In this document: positions 10,701 through 21,812 of the stretch, piece by piece
Layout of the letters: each line of letters starts with the position of its first letter
Position numbering within the stretch: the stretch's first letter is position 1
Origin: Sycon ciliatum
Taxonomy: Eukaryota > Porifera > Calcarea > Leucosolenida > Sycettidae
DNA length: 64,000 nucleotides
Assembly: GCF_964019385.1 (NCBI RefSeq)
Contig: NC_088654.1
Coordinates: 5,043,597 to 5,107,596, forward strand
Direction: 5' to 3'
Notes under the pieces: model-generated
Database searches by the model: none
What the model was told of the DNA's origin: nothing
What the model saw: only the letters and a program-made list of their open reading frames with translations
Made by a program: the position numbers and the translations under genes

Positions 10701-11439
10701 CAGATTTCGAAGCTCTGCATGAATGTTTGTGACACGCCTGTCTAAGGCAAGGAAGCCTGAGTCAGAAGTGACCTGATTCCGCCCCCTCCTTGTCTCACCA
10801 TGCTGATCATGTGTCGTCCAAAGTATGCTGATCTGTCGGCATAATGTCAAGTCACTTGTCCCATTCGCCCCAAAATTTCCGGATCAATTTTTATAAATTA
10901 TAAATTCTTCCCCTCGTCACGTACTTCTCTGCCTGGTCCACCATTAACAAAACCCATATAGGCAAATTAGAAGTTCTCCGTCGCCCTATAATTCGTACTG
11001 ATCGTTATATCTCCAATCTAGACTTGTATGCTGCTGCATCCACTACCACTCTGCAACACTACCTTGATGCTTCCAAGTGCAACCTGGCACATTCAATTTT
11101 TCTTGACCAGCACCCTGCTCATTTACAGTCCGTTAATTGGTTCAATTCAGATGGTACCACGCGAAGCTGCACTCGTCTCCCCCTAGCTAGGCCTACCCTA
11201 TTTTGTAAATTCCCCTTTCTTTTCCTCCTACTCAACGTGGCTCCAACTGCCTCCCAGTGTTAGAAAAGCTCCAGATATGCCCAAATTCCGTACCCTCGTC
11301 AGACAGCACTTCAATATCTCCCAATAAACAAAGTCACAGTCCCCACTTCCGCTGCATAGCTCCCTGAGCATCCCATTGCTTTGTAACTTGCTAATCCCTT
11401 CCCACTTTTTGTACTTACTCTTCATTTTCTTTTTTCTCT

Positions 11440-11700
11440 TCTTCCGTGGGGAAAATTGGGCCTGAAAAGCACCCCTTATATACTGCTCTCCAGGCCAACC
11501 CATCACCAGGGATACAAACTTGCAGAGACGCTTTGTTTCCAACGCGACAAACACCTCGCGAAGCTCCAGGTAGCAGCGTGAGTCAGAGTCGCTCATGAAG
11601 TTGTGATAAACAGACGTTGAGAGCCAGTATAGCTATTCGCAACGCTGTCACCTCCAACAACTAGTCGCACGTCCGCGTGAGAGACAACAATGCGAACTTA
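11440..11700 (-). repeat. Relic related to the repeat at 53035-53160
   Basis: The run CAGCGTGAGTCAGAGTCGCTCATG followed by CACCTCCAACAACTAG and GACAACAATG matches 53038-53160, where the same block follows arm sequence of the 35-kb ribozyme palindrome. It carries no coding sequence. 10700-11440, before it, contains no gene I can support. Confidence 0.45.
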
Positions 11701-11940
11701 GAAGTAGCGACTTCGTCGGTAATAGTCATGAAATTCATTGTTCCAACTGTTTCGAAACACCGTGTATTTAGCAGGGAGTGGTGCTTTCTTGCAGGTTTGC
11801 CAAGTGGAACGTGCGACGTGCTCCTTGTGTGCTCTGGATGGCAGTCGTAAGTCAGTAAAGTGTCAAGTTCGGCAAGAAGCGTGTGTTCCTAGTTGGAACA
11901 ATCAACTTCACGACTATTACCGCCGAAGTCGCAATTTCTA
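11701..11940. mobile_element. Foldback element enclosing the 3' half of a hammerhead-family unit
   Basis: The outer ends are inverted repeats of about 47 bp: AGCGACTTCGTCGGTAATAG...TTGTTCCAACT (11706-11750), and its reverse complement AGTTGGAACAA...CTATTACCGCCGAAGTCGC (11890-11936). The interior (11752-11870) is homologous to the right arm of the palindrome at 35287-35400: CGAAACAC.GTGTATT.AGCAGGGAGTGG, TTGCAGGTTTGCC, TGTGCTCTGGATGGCAGTCG. Homology begins at the GAAA of the hammerhead core, so the ribozyme's 5' half is absent. Confidence 0.6.
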
Positions 11941-11964
11941 GATTCATAAATAAATAAGTAAAAA

Positions 11965-14850
11965 CAATACAGGTACATTTTCCATGGATACTTGTACTGA
12001 CACCTCCCATGACATGCAACGTATTACTTCAGAAGTGAGGCGGTTCACACGAAGAGAAGGTGGGAAACGTTTGAGAATCTCTACGTCCTATTCCCAATCC
12101 ACGCTTTAACGGTTACTGATAGTCCTCTGACTTCTATTCACAGTGCACGCGTTAAGTTAATGCCTAGAATTAGTCCTTGCAGTTTTATTCCCAGTCTCTC
12201 GTTGTAATGGTTTCTGGTAATTGTAGAAAGTGTATCATGAGAACCACATCAGCTCAAAAAACATGCATTCTCGTGTGTGTAAGTCCTAACATTTGATTGC
12301 GATGTGATGAAAAACACACGTCTTGCGACATGACTAGACGGTTGTACTTCCCGGCGCTACTCAAGTAAGACTTAGCAACTAAAATAAACTTTCGTAGTTT
12401 CCAAGAGTGAGATAACCACCCACCCTAAAAAGAATCAGATTCTTGCAAAAACCTCGTTTTATAACACCCAAACAGCGTAACAGAAGGCTGAAGATATCTC
12501 ACAAGCCACAGGTGGCAAAAGCTTTGGATTGAGGTGCTTTTAAAGTGGTCTCGACTGAAGTACTCAGAAAGCACCAGCACTTCTCGCTGAAGTATTTTTA
12601 AATATGGCTTCGAATATGGCTTCGAAACCGTCCATTGTTGAGCTGGAAAACTTCGTGAAGGTGTACTCAAAACGCCAGTTTCCGATTTCAGGTCGTGAAG
12701 AAGAAGTCATAGTGCTGAGCACTAATTCGGATGGAACAAGGAAAACAGTGTGGGGGCCGGTATTCTTCCGCCCAACAGGATCCGTAGTTAGCACCATTCA
12801 CCCTGATAAGCCTCGGCGACGTAACTCTAGAGAAGCGTATTATCCTCGAATTCCTCTTTCGGCTATTGATAGCAAGGAGTGGGTGAAAGACGAGAGGCGG
12901 CAAAATCCTGTAATCCGAATCAAGATGACTGTAGGATCCTATCTTGGAAAGTCAGGACACTACTTGACTGTCATTTGGGTATTTTGTTTTGACACGTACT
13001 ATGATAACGCAGGTGTATGTCACTGGATTATTGACACTTTATACCTGGATTTCATCGGTCTGGAGAATTTGGTCCTGCCCCATGAAGATAGCATATGGTG
13101 CTTAACACAAGAGGAAGCAACGCGTTGGGTGGAAGTGATGATCGAATTGCCACCATCCAACCAATTTGAGGCGATCCCGGTCGGCTTAAACCTGCTCACA
13201 TATTCTTCTAAACCACTCATGTGGGGACCTCCACTGATCAAACCTGGTAAATTTGCTTTCAATCATTTTGAGGACTTCCAGCGCGTTATTGTAGAAGTAA
13301 CAAAGGGTACGAGCTACACTGTAACCAAACCAAAGCGCTGGAACGACGTCATTTTCAAAATAAGTCTATGTATCGAGAAGGTTGTGAATGATCAAAGCCA
13401 CATCTTCGGGAAATCCTTCGAAATGGACATATTATTCCTTCTGGAAGTGAAGGGAAATGTACGGAAGGTAATTTTATACAGGATGCTTTCGTAAAAAGTC
13501 AATAGTTCCATGCTGTACTTTGGCAATGAAGACTTGTTGAGAATTCTGAATATTTCGGAAATGCTGCAAGGATTCTTCATGTCTCCATGTTCAAATTCGT
13601 AAAATATTTGACGTTCTGAACTTCAGATAAAACAAAAGGATTGTTCGTATTAGCCCACTGCAATCTTGCACATCGTGTTCGAAAGTGATTTGATGTCAGA
13701 GACCTCGTCCGTTTTTTGTGTGAATTAAAAACTCGAACATTGCCGCGAATTACAATCTGGTAATGAAAATTCTGAGTCGGCCAAAGCTTATAATGGCTTC
13801 CTATGTAGAAGCTTAGTAGTTTTTTGACGTGTTATGTTTTGTATGTATTTCTTTTCTTTTCAACCCTGATCCATTCTTGTTGTTGTTGTTTTGATGTTTG
13901 TTGAATGTTTTGCTTTGAATTTCCGTGGAAGCATGCTGGCTGAGTTTAATCCATGTTTGAGTGGGATATAATTATTTAGATCGCCTTTAGGTGGTCTCTG
14001 TTTCATACTTTTCAGCGTGTGAGACTTCTTTCACTCGCTTTCTTTTCTTCTCCTTTATTGGGTTTTTCTTGAATACATACCATTATTCGCTGTTAATTTA
14101 TGCCTTCTTTCAAGTGTTGATGTTGGTACAATTTGGTTTTGGACCAAAAATCAATCACCCAATTAATATTGGTGGAATTCGAGTGTTACATTAGATCATG
14201 AACTAAAGGACCTGTATGACAAAAAAGAAAACGTGAGCACGATCAAGCTTATATTATATGAATTTACGCACAGACGATGCCACCCATATGGCTATCGTAA
14301 GGCAGCGGTTGCTGATACCAATCTCTGACCTTCACTCACCTCTGGTATGGACATATTCATGTTATAGAAAAATGTTAATGAACTAACACCCGGTAGGCAA
14401 GAGTTAAGCCGAGCACGTGTCCAAGTTTTGGATATTTGAAAAATCACGCTTTCCTCCAACAGATGTGAGTACCTGTGATCACGTGTCGATAGTGATAACT
14501 GAGGGTTCCACGATATAATGTTAAAGATAATAAAATGTGACATGTCTGATAATCCCATCTCTGAGTTACAGTAAAATATTTTTTAAATCTCATTTTATTG
14601 TTACTGTAACCAGAAAAGCGGGTTACTTGACAAAGTTAATATTGGGGAATTTTCATTAAATTGTCTGAGCACGTACCTGACTCACTACCATCTAGATCAC
14701 ATGAGGTACATCGGACAGCCATGTTCTCAATCAACCTGCAAAATATGCAATACATCCTGCCCAATACATACTACTGCATTGCATTACATGTATATGATGC
14801 AGGTAGTTCTCTACAGAATTGTCAGGACAGCATGTAAGCCTCGCACTGCA
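11965..14850 (+). repeat. Repeat Y, copy 1 (full length, carries an open reading frame)
   Basis: A ~2.85-kb unit nearly identical to 26030-28840. It starts near AACAATACAG...CATGGATACTTGTACTGACACC, includes the frame at 12604, an AT-rich 3' region (13500-14250), the block CTGATACCAATCTCTGACC...CATGTCTGATAATCCCATC (14310-14560), and ends at TGTAAGCCTCGCACTGC (14850). A second partial unit follows directly (14855 on), so Y sits as a tandem pair here. I see no terminal inverted repeats. Confidence 0.8.
12604..13494 (+). CDS. Repeat-borne protein of unknown function (296 residues), copy 1
   Basis: An intronless frame beginning MASNMASKPSIVELENF; the second Met (residue 5) could also serve. No signal peptide or long hydrophobic segment is present, so the product is probably cytosolic or nuclear. 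It has aromatic-rich blocks (GHYLTVIWVFCFDTYYDN, LNLLTYSSKPLMWGPPLI) and ends KSFEMDILFLLEVKGNVRK. I do not recognise the family, and catalytic motifs are not obvious. After NVRK the DNA reads AAG/GTAATT, a possible splice donor, and the two Y copies diverge in frame just after it. The annotated C-terminal residues may therefore be intronic. The near-identical copy at 26693 also stays open. Confidence 0.5.
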   Translation: MASNMASKPSIVELENFVKVYSKRQFPISGREEEVIVLSTNSDGTRKTVWGPVFFRPTGSVVSTIHPDKPRRRNSREAYYPRIPLSAIDSKEWVKDERRQNPVIRIKMTVGSYLGKSGHYLTVIWVFCFDTYYDNAGVCHWIIDTLYLDFIGLENLVLPHEDSIWCLTQEEATRWVEVMIELPPSNQFEAIPVGLNLLTYSSKPLMWGPPLIKPGKFAFNHFEDFQRVIVEVTKGTSYTVTKPKRWNDVIFKISLCIEKVVNDQSHIFGKSFEMDILFLLEVKGNVRKVILYRMLS

Positions 14851-15364
14851 AGTGGTCGAAATTTCGATACCTTCCGCAACTATAAACAATACAGCTACAT
14901 TTTTCCATGCATACTTGTACTGACACCTCCCATGACATGCAACGTATTACTTCGGAAATGAGGTGGTTCACACGGAGAGACGGTGGGAACCGTCTCTGAA
15001 TCTCTAAGTCCTATTGCCAGTCTACGCTTTCCTGGTTACTTTTAGAACTTGGACTTTTAATCACAGTCTAGGTGTTAAGGTAATGGCTAGTATTAGTCCT
15101 TGGATTTTTATTGCCAGTCTTCGTGTTAATGGTTGATAAATATGGTGGTAAAGACCCACCTGGCAATATGGCGGTAAACACACGCCTGCCCACACACGCT
15201 CTCTAGGCTGCGAAGTTCTGGCACAGAGCTCTCCTTCTCACGACCACCACCATCAGTTCGCGCCTGGCGCCTGGTCGATGCATGGCTGGCGGTATTCGGC
15301 ATACCAGGCTGGTACATCAAGTAGCGCATGGCACATAGATGATGACACAGCAACGACATAGGTC

Positions 15365-15408
15365 GATTGCGACGTACGTTTCGTCCCCGCTGGACTCATC
15401 AGGCAATC
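15365..15408 (-). ncRNA. Type-I hammerhead self-cleaving ribozyme (H2)
   Basis: Read on the minus strand from 15408: stem I GATTGC pairs perfectly with GCAATC (15370-15365). CTGATGA occupies 15402-15396. Stem II is GTCC/GGAC with an AGCGG loop. GAAA is at 15382-15379. Stem III is the minimal ACG-TA-CGT. The cleavage triplet is GTC, with the break after position 15371. Every conserved core nucleotide is present. The 4-bp stem II and 2-nt-loop stem III are typical of metazoan retrozyme hammerheads. Confidence 0.85.
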
Positions 15409-15817
15409 TTCTTCTTGGATGTCTTCATACGGAGCTTGACTCGGGAGAATGAAGTTGAAGACACCACTGCAGCTGTACCTATGGTTGATAAATATGGTGG
15501 TAAAGACACACCTGGCAGTATAGCGGTAAACACACGCCTGCCCACACACGCTCTCTAGGCTGCAAGGTTCTGGCACAGAGCTCTCCTTCTCACCACCACC
15601 ACCATCAGTTCGCGCCAGGCGCCTGGTCGATGGGGATCGCGACAGTAGGGCGTCTAACAGTAGGTCGAAGTACACCTGGGCGCCAGACTTGACGGCGTCT
15701 GTGACAATAGGTCGTTGCACCGTAAGGCGCGAGAACATTTTGCCGCGCAGACAGTAAGGCGTATGGACCACACGTCCCCGAGACAGAATGTCACCACTAC
15801 CACAGGGCGTCCATTGC

Positions 15818-16219
15818 CTATTGATTACCGGCAGCAAGCCGTTCGCGCTGGATAGATTTCTTAAGGGATGATGCCTTAGGTAACGAGGATAGGCAATCAG
15901 CAGACATATCATTCGTTGCAGCTCTCAGAACGGCAATCGTTGGCTCAATTGTCGTTGCGGCCCTTGTCCGTAGCTCCTCCTTGGCTTTCTCGACTGTGAC
16001 ACGCGTCGCATCCGGTGGGTGGCAGTGGGGAACGGTCTTGAACACGTCATCCCTGACAGTTTTACAGCGTCCCTTGCATTCGCCTCGCCGCTCACACCTC
16101 CAGTAAGTCGTGTCCTGTAGTTCGTCCTTGTCCTTGGTGTACGAAAACCCCTCATGGATGAGGAGTCTCTTCTTCTTCTTCGTAGTAGATAAGTGAATAC
16201 CATCGGTTTGAGCTGCCAT
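15818..16219 (-). CDS. FLYWCH zinc-finger protein fragment (133 residues)
   Basis: Residues ~12-70 form a FLYWCH domain: LLIHEGFSYTKDK, then TTYWRCERR, C(K)GRCKTV, and the closing HCHPPD. The pattern F-Y-YWRC-C-H.H chelates zinc and binds DNA or protein. The following VEKAKEELRTRA...SLPKASSLKKSIQR resembles the helical region after FLYWCH in MULE-type proteins, where a transposase would normally follow. Here the frame stops, so it is a truncated transposase N-terminus or a stand-alone adaptor. Confidence 0.65.
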   Translation of the reverse strand: MAAQTDGIHLSTTKKKKRLLIHEGFSYTKDKDELQDTTYWRCERRGECKGRCKTVRDDVFKTVPHCHPPDATRVTVEKAKEELRTRAATTIEPTIAVLRAATNDMSADCLSSLPKASSLKKSIQRERLAAGNQ

Positions 16220-16339
16220 AGTCAGATTCGGTTATCGGTTATGACTAGAAAATCAGAACATTGCTTGGGATAATTGGGGGGGGGGGAACGTACCTGTGTT
16301 TTATTCCGAGGTGATTTGTTAAGTTATTCGACATGGGTC

Positions 16340-16515
16340 GACATTATACAGTTTAGCGCCGATTCGTCTCTCCCCCGACGTGTCTCACCGCCGTGATGTC
16401 TCAGCGCCCTCGTGTCTCAGCGCCGTGATGTCTCAGCGCCCTCGTGTCTCAGCGGCGTCTGAGGGCGCCGAAACGTCTTAGCGCCCTAAAATCTCGCGCC
16501 CTTTCGTCGTAAACC
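16340..16515. repeat. GC-rich minisatellite (about 31-bp unit)
   Basis: CGTGATGTCTCAGCGCCCTCGTGTCTCAGCGC is repeated with small changes at about 16392-16470, followed by degenerate GTCTTAGCGCC/ATCTCGCGCC units up to the presumed right end of the MULE-like insertion. Subterminal arrays of this kind are usual in MULE ends. Confidence 0.6.
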
Positions 16516-17149
16516 CACCATGCATGGCTGGCGGTATTCGGCATAGCAGGCTGGTAGCCTGGTACATCAAGTCGGTCGCAATCGAGTTACAGTGTATGTC
16601 GTTGCTGTGTCATCATCTATGTGCCATGCGCTACTTGATGCACCAGCCTGCTATGCCGAATACCGCCAGCCATGCATCGACCAGGCTCCAGGCGCGAACT
16701 GATGGTGGTGGTGGTGAGAAGGAGAGCTCTGTGCCAGAACTTTGCAGCCTAGAGAGCGTGTGTGGGCAGGCGTGTGTTTACCGCCATATTGCCAGGTGGG
16801 TCTTTACCACCATATTTATCAACCATAAGTACAGCTGCAGTGGTGTCTTCAACTTCATTCTTTCGTGTTAATGGTTTCTCTTAAAGTGGCTCCTACCCCT
16901 CGGGTCCACCAGCCGGTTTCACTCGGGGGAGGGGCCAAACATGGTATACACACAATTGCCAATTTAGGCAAAAAAATACCGGAAACCACTTTTTGGGCCG
17001 TAGCACTGGTAGTTACCCCCTTTTTCTTGATGTCCAACATCAGGACAGTAGTATACTTGCTAAATATCAGCATCAGCTGTAGAAATGGGTAGAATTCTGG
17101 TAGAAGGTGACCCTTTTTCTCTTTTCGGAATCATCCCATTTCAGCGCAC

Positions 17150-17775
17150 ACGTCCTACAAGTATTTGACACTGGACTTGCCCTGTATTCGATGGTTATGC
17201 TATCATAACCTAATAATGGTACTGTGTAGCACGTTTGAGCAGGTTCTACCGAAGGTAACTTGTGAAATAAAACTTTGAAGTTTCAAGTGATGCCATATTT
17301 CAAGAATCAGCACATTGCACTGGGACATTGTCCAACGCCTTAGGACCCCTGACTTCACCATATGACAGATACGTGTCTTACAATAATTGATTGCAACATC
17401 TTCCGAACATAGTAGTAGGGCTTTGGATCAAGTTTTAGCAGTTTCCACCCAAGCTAACTACCAAAATAGAACTTTGAAGTCGCCCACATACTAAAGGCCA
17501 TAGCTGAACATGTGCATTGAGTGTATGGTCCAAAGGTTTTCACAACTAGCTCCAATGCGGCAGATACGTGTCTGACATTACTTGATTGCAACATCTTCAG
17601 AACATAGTATTAGAGCTTTGGATCAAGTTTAGACAGTTTCTACCGAAGCAAACTACCAAAATAGAACTTTGAAGTCGCCCACATACTAAATGCCATACAT
17701 GTAGCTGAGCATGTGCATTATATTGAGTGTACATGTATGCTCTATTGTTTTTCACAACTTTCTCCAACATGAAGC
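17150..17775 (+). repeat. Tandem repeat of about 205 bp, three copies plus a diverged one
   Basis: GGCAGATACGTGTCTGACA, TTGATTGCAACATCTTC and ACCAAAATAGAACTTTGAAG recur at about 17365-17490 and 17570-17680, with an older copy at 17170-17385 (GACAGATACGTGTCTTACA ends it). A further trace lies at 18110-18230. There is no coding potential. The rest of 17775-19250 shows nothing I can name. Confidence 0.6.
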
Positions 17776-19255
17776 CGATAGTGATGTGGAATTTGTTGAC
17801 TGCTTTGTCGAAAAAATAGTGCTGAAGCAATGCACATTGGGCACTTTCTACTGGTAATTTAATTTACAATGGAAGCGGTCCTCACCAAGAAAACACAATC
17901 CGTTGCTACTCCGAGTTTCTTGAGTTTTTCAGTCGTCAGGCAACTTTTCAGGTAATTTAATTTATATATTATACAGTGTTTGCTGCCAACATAGCAAGAA
18001 ATATTTCTATACTAAATGCGTATTCCGTGGGGTACCGTCCAATGGCATTTCACTTTACATATAGCCACTGTTCTTCTTGCATTACTTGAATGCTTAGTCT
18101 CCGTGGTAATGAAGCTAAGAGCCACACTGGAGAAGTTTCTACTGAAGCTAACTATCAAAAATATATAATTTCCAAGATGCTACTATTACATCAAGTAGCT
18201 GTGTGCAATGCCACTCTGTTGAACACAGTAAGCAAAATCGAGTCACTAAAACCCTATTTGCCAGATACAAGCTGTTGAGACTGATAGCAGCTGTATGATC
18301 TGATATGGATGGCGGTTTCACACTGACCAGCACATGTACACGCGCACAGGCAGAAGAACACACAAGTAATACACCTAAAGTTACTTCGAAGTACACTGTG
18401 TACATCATGTAAATACAAGCGTATATACAAGCATCACTCCTGTTCTCCACAACTGGCAGTCCCGGGCCACTCCAGCTGTTCAGAGTGCAATAATTTCTGC
18501 AGCAGGCTTGACTTGGAAAGCTAATCACAACTGCCATGGCTTGAACATGAGTATTACCAGCGCTTTTACAGTGCTATTTGTATTATATTATTGTCAATCC
18601 ATTGTGGTGCATGGTACTCGTTTTCAACAACCGAGTTTATGTCATTAGTTGCATATCCAACGCCAGCAGAAAAAAGAGGGAGTGGGGGCTAATTACTTTA
18701 GGGTACCCTGTAAGAAGGCCTTAGGCCTGTGGGGATTGCCCTATCAAAAATTTGATAATAATAATAATAATTACAACGGTTCAACACTAGTCATATTGAA
18801 CGGCGTTACGCCATGCCAGGCGCGCACACAAAACGCCCGCGGGAGTGCGCATGCATGTACACACCCAGGTGACACACATTCATGCGACGTTACATAGCCT
18901 GCACTGTCGTTCTATGTCATAGGAGTGAGTGCACACACATAATTATAGATGTACCTTGCCTAATTTTGCATACGTAATAATATTTTATATGTACACTTCA
19001 TCCGTATACAAAAACTTCGTGACTTTTTTTGAACGGTGTTTTTGAGCAAGAACCTGCTCAACGAACGGCGCCAAAGGCTGTCATCGACAACCCACGTCCA
19101 TGTCGAGTTTAGTTCGGTTGATCCCGAACAGATTCTCCACGGACACCATGCGTGTGAGGACGTTGCCGACAGAAACTCAAAGAGTCAAATGAAAAAAAAC
19201 TAACACTTACTTGCTCGAAACTGACACAGTGACGAAGTGTAGCTCGTCTAACTGG

Positions 19256-20706
19256 CTAGGCTCGTACTTGCAGTGCGCGGCCCAATAGATCTACGCAGCG
19301 TGAGAACATAGATTTGTTTCGCTCGCACGGCAAGATGAAACTTTTCAGTCGTCGTGCAACCAGGGCAGACTCAGGATCAGAATGTCGATGGCCTGGCTTT
19401 CTTCGCCTCTCTCCAGTCAGACGTCTCCTTTGTCGCCAAGGGGAATTGCAGGGACCTCCTCGAAGCCATTGTAGAATGCTTGGGAGGATTATCCTGGTGA
19501 GAAAATGCGAAGCGTGTGGATGAGCTTGTACGACTCGTTTCACGGCATAATGGAGGTCGCGGGTTGGAACGACTGAATCTAGTCGACACCGGTTTGTACA
19601 GAGCTCTAGAGATGAAGAGGACGTAGCCAAAGTCCAGCGTCGGATCATCACTGCAGGTGACAAGAATCTGACCGAAATGCGAGCGGAAGCAGCGACTGTT
19701 GGCGATGCGGAGTCAGCGTCGTCAGGTGACAATGACATGAGCGACGAAGACTCTGAAAAAACTCAATCTCATTCGTCTGAGTTGCTTTTTTCTTTGTATA
19801 TAGCTTGTAAACAGGTTAGACAATGCCACAAGTGTTATTTCGAGTCCAACGGAACAATTCCAGAGCCGTGCGCAGCTTTCAAAAAAATGTCACGAAGTTT
19901 TTGTATACGGAAGAAGTACACACATGTGCGTGCACATATAGGTAAACTCAACGGCATAGGCATGAGAGTGTGCTGGTAGGGCCACATGCCAATCATCGGA
20001 TTAGTCTGTGAAAGTTGCACGGCACGACAAACCTTTGGAAAGTCTAAAGATATGACACAATGAATGTGGAATACCATCCAGTGTGTAAGACCATTTCATA
20101 TCTATTTCGCAGCGTTTGTGATTTTCGGAGCGTCCCTGTTGATATTTGATGGCCTCATTTGGTTGATGACCCAGTCACAAATTATCAAATTCACCTCCAA
20201 TGCCATCCAATCTGCGTTTTGCGATGCATGTACAGTGAACGGTGTTGAAGAAAGCCATGCAGCAATAAAACAGTTGAGACTCCCAAGCAGAGGACACAAT
20301 TCAACAGCGTATTGAAGTACGAATTGTTCTAAACAATTTTCAAGACACAATTACATAATTTGAAGGCTTGGTCCGGCTTATTGCAATTGTTGCTTATCTA
20401 TCGCCACTAAGAACTTGAGTTTTGTTACCGCTATGTGAAATTTCCAATAGCCACAGTGAGGAAGCATGATACATGAATACTCTCCGCCACAAGAAACAAA
20501 GTTCAGCAATGGAATCTGGTGAAGCGAGTCGAAGACGGGAAGCAAGGTTACAAGAAAAGGTACAAAATAAATCAGCGAGGAAGCGGAGTTCTTGCACTCA
20601 CGCTTTCACAGGTCCAGAGTTCATTCAACTCTGCATCACTCGAGAGCTGCCGGACCTCATGAACGTGTTTGAAGTGTTTCGATATATTTACCTTCGATCT
20701 CCCTGA
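19256..20706. other. Unassigned stretch with short open frames
   Basis: There are short frames on the plus strand: an acidic run near 19677-19790 (SASSGDNDMSDEDSEKTQ), and a basic, Lys/Arg-rich stretch at 20509-20600 (SGEASRRREARLQEKVQNK) that could be an exon. Neither has enough context, start or splice evidence to call a gene. 20700-21100 shows nothing further. Confidence 0.25.
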
Positions 20707-21219
20707 ATCGATCCATCCACAGCTACCTGGCGAATTTTCCAGTCAGTGCGGGAGATGATCGAGCAAGTTATAATCAGTGGCACTGACAGGAAATCTACAC
20801 AAGCGTGTTCTGAAATAATTTTCCAATACTCAGGCATGATTCAAGAGCGGACTCTGATTTCTCCCTTCTTATGGTACGAGCACAAGTCGACATTGCATTC
20901 TGGGAAAATCTTCTGCGAGTGCTGCCTTCCCCTTTCATAGAAAGAACGAGTGAAGAGGGACACTAGCAGCAGGTTATAGCTAGGTCGCCAGAATTGCAGA
21001 AAAGCGAGAAGACGTTTCCTACAACGATTGTTCACACGAAAATCATCGCTACCGAAAATTTTCCTGAAAATCGACACTTTTCAAACCATGCGCGCGCAGA
21101 GGGTGTGAGCCACCTTAATTGTAGAACTTTTATCTTGAGAGCCGCGTCAACTTAAACAACAGACATTTTCTCTTGTGGTAGTCGTAACATCTGAGAGCGA
21201 TGTCATGAAGTACCAGTCG

Positions 21220-21490
21220 CGAATATTTCACAAGCCACAGGTGGCGAAAGCGTTAGATTGAGGTGCTTTTAAAGTGGTCTCAATTGAAGTACTGAGAAGG
21301 AAACAGTGTATTCGTCACTTCTCGGCGACGTATTTTAAATATAGTTTCGAAACCTTCCATAGTAGAGTTTTTAAAACTTCGTGAATATACTGTGCTCCAA
21401 CTCCCAGTTACCAGCTTCTGGTAGTGATGAAGAAATTAAAGTTCTGAGTATTAATTCAGATGGAACAAGGAAAACAGTCTGGGGCCCGGA
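21220..21490 (+). pseudogene. 5' fragment of the repeat-Y gene
   Basis: TTCACAAGCCACAGGTGG...GAGGTGCTTTTAAAGTGGTCTC and then TTTCGAAACC...GATGGAACAAGGAAAACAGT match the upstream region and first ~50 codons of the frame at 12604. The two ATG codons are lost (the sequence reads TATAGTTTCG), there are small deletions, and homology ends at GGGGCCCGG. It is a non-coding remnant that travels with repeat D. Confidence 0.7.
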
Positions 21491-21722
21491 TAACCTCTAC
21501 CTTCTAACTCCCGCCTTCTAACGTGGCGTTTTCTTTCTTTGTGCGCCTTGCTGTGTGGCTGGGGATATCATGACTTTGTAGTGATCAGTACAGGATGGAG
21601 ACATCTGGTCTTTGGAAACTGTCCTAGCTAATTATGAATACAACATAATGATAAAAATTAAAACATTTTAAAAATAGTTTGAGGGAAAGACAGATACGGG
21701 AAACATCTGAAGAAAACATTGA

Positions 21723-21812
21723 CTGTCATCACCAGGATTCAAACTAGGGATCGTGGCTTGAGGCCAGCGATGCTCTAACCATTGAGCTAATGTGTAACCA
21801 CTATCCCAGAGG
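21723..21812 (-). repeat. tRNA-derived (SINE-like) block in repeat D, copy 1
   Basis: On the minus strand the A box TTAGCTCAATGGTTAGAGCA and the B box AGTTTGAATCCTGG have normal spacing for an internal Pol III promoter. The acceptor and anticodon stems do not close properly, so it is not a functional tRNA. The same block occurs at 32588-32677. Confidence 0.65.

Larger units (their letters stand above)
15633..16516 (-). mobile_element. MULE-like insertion inside ribozyme unit 2
   Basis: The sequence interrupts unit 2 between CCTGGTCGATG and ATGCATGGCTGG. Its ends are GC-rich and loosely inverted: GGGATCGCGACAGTAGGGCG on the left and, in reverse complement, GGGTTTACGACGAAAGGGCG on the right. 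It carries a FLYWCH zinc-finger frame, a domain often found at the N-terminus of metazoan Mutator-like transposases. The transposase catalytic domain is absent. I could not define a clean 8-10-bp target duplication, so the MULE assignment is an inference. Confidence 0.5.
15133..16861 (-). mobile_element. Hammerhead retrozyme-like composite: two head-to-tail ~350-bp units plus one inverted unit
   Basis: Flanked by a perfect 13-bp direct repeat TTCGTGTTAATGG (15120-15132 and 16862-16874) inside repeat Y. Unit 1 occupies 15133-15482. Unit 2 restarts with the same TTGATAAATATGGTGGTAAAG at 15485 (period ~352 bp), is interrupted at about 15633 by the MULE-like insertion and resumes at 16517 (ATGCATGGCTGGCGG). 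A third unit lies inverted at about 16567-16861. The element's two ends fall at different phases of the unit, as expected if the template was a circular or multimeric RNA. Only unit 1 has a complete ribozyme. The inverted unit begins almost exactly at the ribozyme cleavage site (GTC/GCAATC). Confidence 0.75.
14855..16890 (+). repeat. Repeat Y, partial copy split by a ribozyme-bearing insertion
   Basis: 14855-15132 repeats the beginning of Y (CGATACCTTCCGCAACTATA, CTTGTACTGACACCTCCC, GTTCACACGGAGAGA). The copy is then interrupted, and resumes after the 13-bp duplication at 16862-16874 with TTCGTGTTAATGGTTTCTCT, which matches CTAATGGTTTCTG in copy 2. Homology fades soon after 16890. Confidence 0.7.

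Noticed and set aside
15253..15912. 219-codon minus-strand frame spanning two ribozyme units
   Set aside because: It runs through the hammerhead, a unit boundary and the junction with the MULE-like insert. It is an accident of a GC-rich repeat, not a protein.
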